Assembly: GCA_037349105.1 (NCBI GenBank)
Contig: JAYJMM010000061.1
Coordinates: forward strand, 248,001-312,000
DNA from: Limnomonas spitsbergensis
Taxonomy: Eukaryota; Chlorophyta; Chlorophyceae; Chlamydomonadales
Length of the DNA: 64,000 nucleotides
Direction: 5' to 3'
Position numbers and translations under genes: made by a program. The notes under the pieces are model-generated. The model saw nothing but the letters and a program-made list of their open reading frames with translations. It ran no database searches and was not told where the DNA came from. This document shows, piece by piece, positions 62,001 to 64,000 of this stretch (its first letter is position 1; each line of letters begins with the position of its first letter).

Positions 62001-63738
62001 GGATCTGCGGGGATGGGGTACATGGCCCTGGATCCGCGGGGATGGGGTACATGCCCCTAGATCTGCGGGGATGGGGTACATGCCCCTGGATCTGCAGGGA
62101 TAGGGTACATGCCCCTGGATCCGCGGGGATGGGGTACATGCCCTTGGATCTGCGGGTATGGGGTACATGCCCCTGGATCTGCGGGGATGGGGTAAATGCC
62201 CCTGGATCCGCAGGGATGGGGTACATGCCCCTGGATCGGGGATGGGGTATATGCCCCTGGATCCAAGTGTGAATCAGGGAGAAGAGACCTGAAGACCCTG
62301 AACCTTGCCTGCCTACCCTCGTGCTCTTAAGCGGTTCTTCTGAACCACAAGCAAACTATCCTGAATGATACCTCTGATGGGTAAGCGTTTAGGGTATAGG
62401 GTTTAGGGTTTAGGGTCGAGTATTTAGGCTATCAGCCTGCAGAGGCAGAGGCTGGGCCAGGCAGCTCGTAGCAGTACCCCTCACAATCATACTGTCCTGC
62501 CACTTTCACTATTGTGAACCAGTATGAACTCCTACCAACACCCTTTGAAATTTTAATCCTTGACCTCCTCTTCAATATCACCTCCATGACCTTGCATCAT
62601 CTAATGAGTTTATACAAACTCAGTTCAGCACCCCCTCACTCCCTCACGTTCTTGGCCTTCTCATATCTGTCGCTGAGCTTATCGCCGTGGCTCCAGGTGA
62701 AGGACGGCAGCGTCCGCTTGTTGCTCTGAGCCTGCTGGCCGAGTGAGGTCATGGGGTTGTAGGTACCCGGGTCGGGGCCGGCCTGCCCCTTTTGTACTCT
62801 CGTGTGTTCCGCAGAAAGGAACACGGACTGAACCTGAAAAACAGGACGTGTAGGCGTGCCAGTCAGGACCAGGTCAGGGCCATCACTAGGGTTCAAATTA
62901 TGTTACAACAACTGATTCCGGCAGCGTTATATTTTAGTGCATGTCAGACCACCTTTGGGGGGGGCATTCCGGCGGACGTCAATACGCTGATCGGAGCCAT
63001 ACCTTGACCGGCCTACGTCTGGTGGTCCAAGCAGCAGGGCTTGCCGCACAGAGCCACTGGATACACTCACTGGCATGCCCCACCCACCTGTTCACGTGAT
63101 GTGCTGGAGCTAAAGCTAAACCGCGGCAGCGTGAGCTTCAGTGACTGCGGCTGTGCGCCGTTGGCTTCCACAGACTTGTACGAGCCAGGCCCGGGGTAAT
63201 CCGTGGCGCCCAAGTCCTGGGAACAAACATGATAGAACGGATGAGTGAACTTCATGAAAGGCACATGTTGTTTGAGCCCAAACCACTGCCCCTTTGCCTA
63301 ACCTTCCATCTCATCTTTCGCTAAGCCCTGAACACTGTCCTCCTTTCCCCACCTTCCTCCTCGCCCCTGACTCACGAAACATTCAACCCGTCCACCTCTC
63401 CCCACCCACATCCTAGCCCCTCAATCACTGAACCCTGAACAGGATTGTCACTCCCCACCTTCATCCTCTCCCCTCACCCACACCATCCGTACCCCGTCCA
63501 CTGCTCCCCACCTTCTTCGTCACCTCTCACCCACACCAACCTTAACCCGTCCACCGATCCCCACCTTCATCCTCGCCCCTCACCTATCCCACCCGAAACC
63601 CCGTCCACCCTGCCCCACATTCATCCGGTCAAGCTTGCTAAATGAGTACTTGGGCGCTGTCGTCTTGTCCGCCTGCTTGTCAAGGGAGCTGGGCACGGCG
63701 TAGATCGCGCCCGGGCTCTCTGTGCACTTCCTCTCCAC
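59045..63738 (-). CDS. SHIPPO/STOP-repeat (ODF3-like) ciliary-type protein, 5' end unresolved
   Basis: Supported exons (minus) are 63738-63619, 63216-63088, 62833-62648, 61557-61402 and 59149-59045. Every joint is phase 0. Each exon carries one SHIPPO-like unit: ESPGAIYAVPSSLDKQ...KYSFSK; TDYPGPGSYKSVEANG...LPRFSF; AGPDPGTYNPMTSLGQ...LPSFTW; LPSVGQYETWHAMGKQ...AWGFGSSSFE; and HRFGNEPKMLFKASMTPGTG followed by a stop. PGPGxY plus a later SFS/FGS is the hallmark of SHIPPO (STOP) repeats found in ODF3 and CIMAP proteins inside ciliary microtubules. One unit per exon with equal phases suggests growth by exon duplication. An ATG at 63891 could begin the gene, or it may start beyond the window. Further exons may exist between 59149 and 61402, a span partly filled by repeats. 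Confidence 0.7.
59284..59316. repeat. (GGA)n microsatellite, about 11 units
   Basis: An uninterrupted GAG/GGA run lies within the span of the SHIPPO gene, outside its recognised exons. Confidence 0.8.
59684..59830 (-). repeat. Dispersed repeat family C copy
   Basis: On the minus strand: ACCTGCAAGTCCATCTCCGG, GGGACCAAACTTGGGC, ACAACTGGTGGCCAG and GAGTGTAGCTGACATT. It is the counterpart of 20816-20975. Confidence 0.55.
60262..60320. repeat. G-quadruplex motif beside a poly-C tract
   Basis: GGGGGTGGGTGGGTGGGTGG (about 60270-60289) gives four or more G-runs with one-base loops. CCCCCCCAAAATCC and a second C-run follow immediately. The surroundings (60140-60320) are full of homopolymeric G and C runs. 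Confidence 0.7.
61830..62272. repeat. 29-bp minisatellite, about 15 copies, in a SHIPPO-gene intron
   Basis: The unit is GGGGTACATGCCCCTGGATC + CGCGGGGAT. GGGTACATG starts at 61871 and again at 61900. Copies vary mainly at CCGCGG/CTGCGG and in a few single bases. The unit has no stop in several frames on either strand, which creates open frames of 120-190 codons that are not genes. Confidence 0.9.
62385..62425. repeat. Interstitial telomere-like (TTTAGGG)n tract
   Basis: TTTAGGGTATAGGGTTTAGG + GTTTAGGGTCGAG is about four TTTAGGG units. This is the plant/green-algal telomere type. It lies in an intron of the SHIPPO gene. Confidence 0.75.
62950..63065 (+). repeat. Dispersed repeat family B copy, in a SHIPPO-gene intron
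   Basis: Contains ATACCTTGACCGGCCTACGT, then GTGGTCCAAGCAGCAGGGCT. Same orientation as 52545-52645. Confidence 0.45.
63300..63618. repeat. Pyrimidine-rich degenerate repeat around CCCCACCTTCATCCTCGCCC
   Basis: CCCCACCTTCNTCCTC and CCCGTCCACC recur about six times at 40-60-base spacing between the first two recognised SHIPPO exons. It ends at the donor of exon 63619-63738. Confidence 0.55.
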
Positions 63739-64000
63739 CTGCCAGGGTGAGGGAGGACGGCGAGCGGGGCAGGTTAGCTTTGCTATGAAGCTTATAAAAT
63801 GTACGGTATTCTTGTCAGCAGGAGTACGGTACTCCGAGGTTTTAAGGTTCAGTAGCCCAGCGAGGGTGCGATAGGAAGCCGGGCTATCCATTTCCTTTTG
63901 CGGGCCCTGCTGCGCGGTATGTTGTTGCTACAGTAGCTACCTATGCATCCATGACTGCAAGCCGTGCATTCCCTTTGTTGTCTGCATGGCATGTCCATTC

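Noticed and set aside
61590..62272. Open frames of up to 192 codons on both strands (Pro/Arg- or Gly/Trp-rich)
   Set aside because: Produced by the 29-bp minisatellite; frames on both strands are open for the same reason.
61830..62272. CRISPR-like direct repeat array
   Set aside because: Units follow one another without unique spacers, and the genome is eukaryotic.

Overview
This is nuclear DNA of a eukaryote, most likely a flagellated green alga (Chlorophyta). The genes are split by many short GT-AG introns and carry long low-complexity Ala/Ser/Gln-rich exons. There are TTTAGGG-type telomere-like tracts, abundant GC-rich minisatellites, and two genes of a ciliary type (a SHIPPO-repeat protein and a charged coiled-coil protein). 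The species cannot be named from the sequence alone. I derived the exon models by hand, keeping the reading phase across each junction; none is confirmed by RNA.

Layout. 1-5.2 kb: repeats, retroelement tails and a tRNA-derived SINE. 5.4-6.85 kb (minus): a SAP-domain mRNA-export factor (SARNP/Tho1/MOS11 type). 8-9.4 kb: LINE and SINE remnants. 10.3-11.4 kb (minus): organellar (probably mitochondrial) ribosomal protein bL19, divergent from the next gene across a 332-bp gap. 11.7-23.7 kb (plus): a 10-exon gene for a PWWP-AWS-SET-postSET-Tudor chromatin protein of about 1881 residues. Its introns hold a 44-bp minisatellite and a repeat that multiplies a 3' splice site. 24-27 kb: repeats and retroelement tails. 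27.9-30.0 kb (plus): a 3-exon F-box-like/leucine-rich-repeat gene. 31.8-38.6 kb (minus): a 9-exon charged coiled-coil gene of 525 residues whose introns contain three tandem-repeat arrays, one of them multiplying a 5' splice site. 39.1-44.4 kb: three related short inverted-repeat transposons (MITE-like), one with a LINE fragment nested in it, and a long perfect-looking hairpin. 45.0-46.0 kb: a GC-rich minisatellite. 46.7-55.6 kb (minus): a 6-exon gene for a low-complexity protein of about 2091 residues of unknown function. 56.2-57.2 kb: a truncated LINE. 59.0-63.7 kb (minus): a SHIPPO/STOP-repeat ciliary-type gene with a 29-bp minisatellite in an intron; its 5' end is unresolved.

The most notable points are the SET domain, in which three family-conserved catalytic-core positions are all serine and which is followed directly by a Tudor-like domain; tandem arrays that copy splice sites; and a SINE whose 3' tail matches the 3' tail of the local LINE family.
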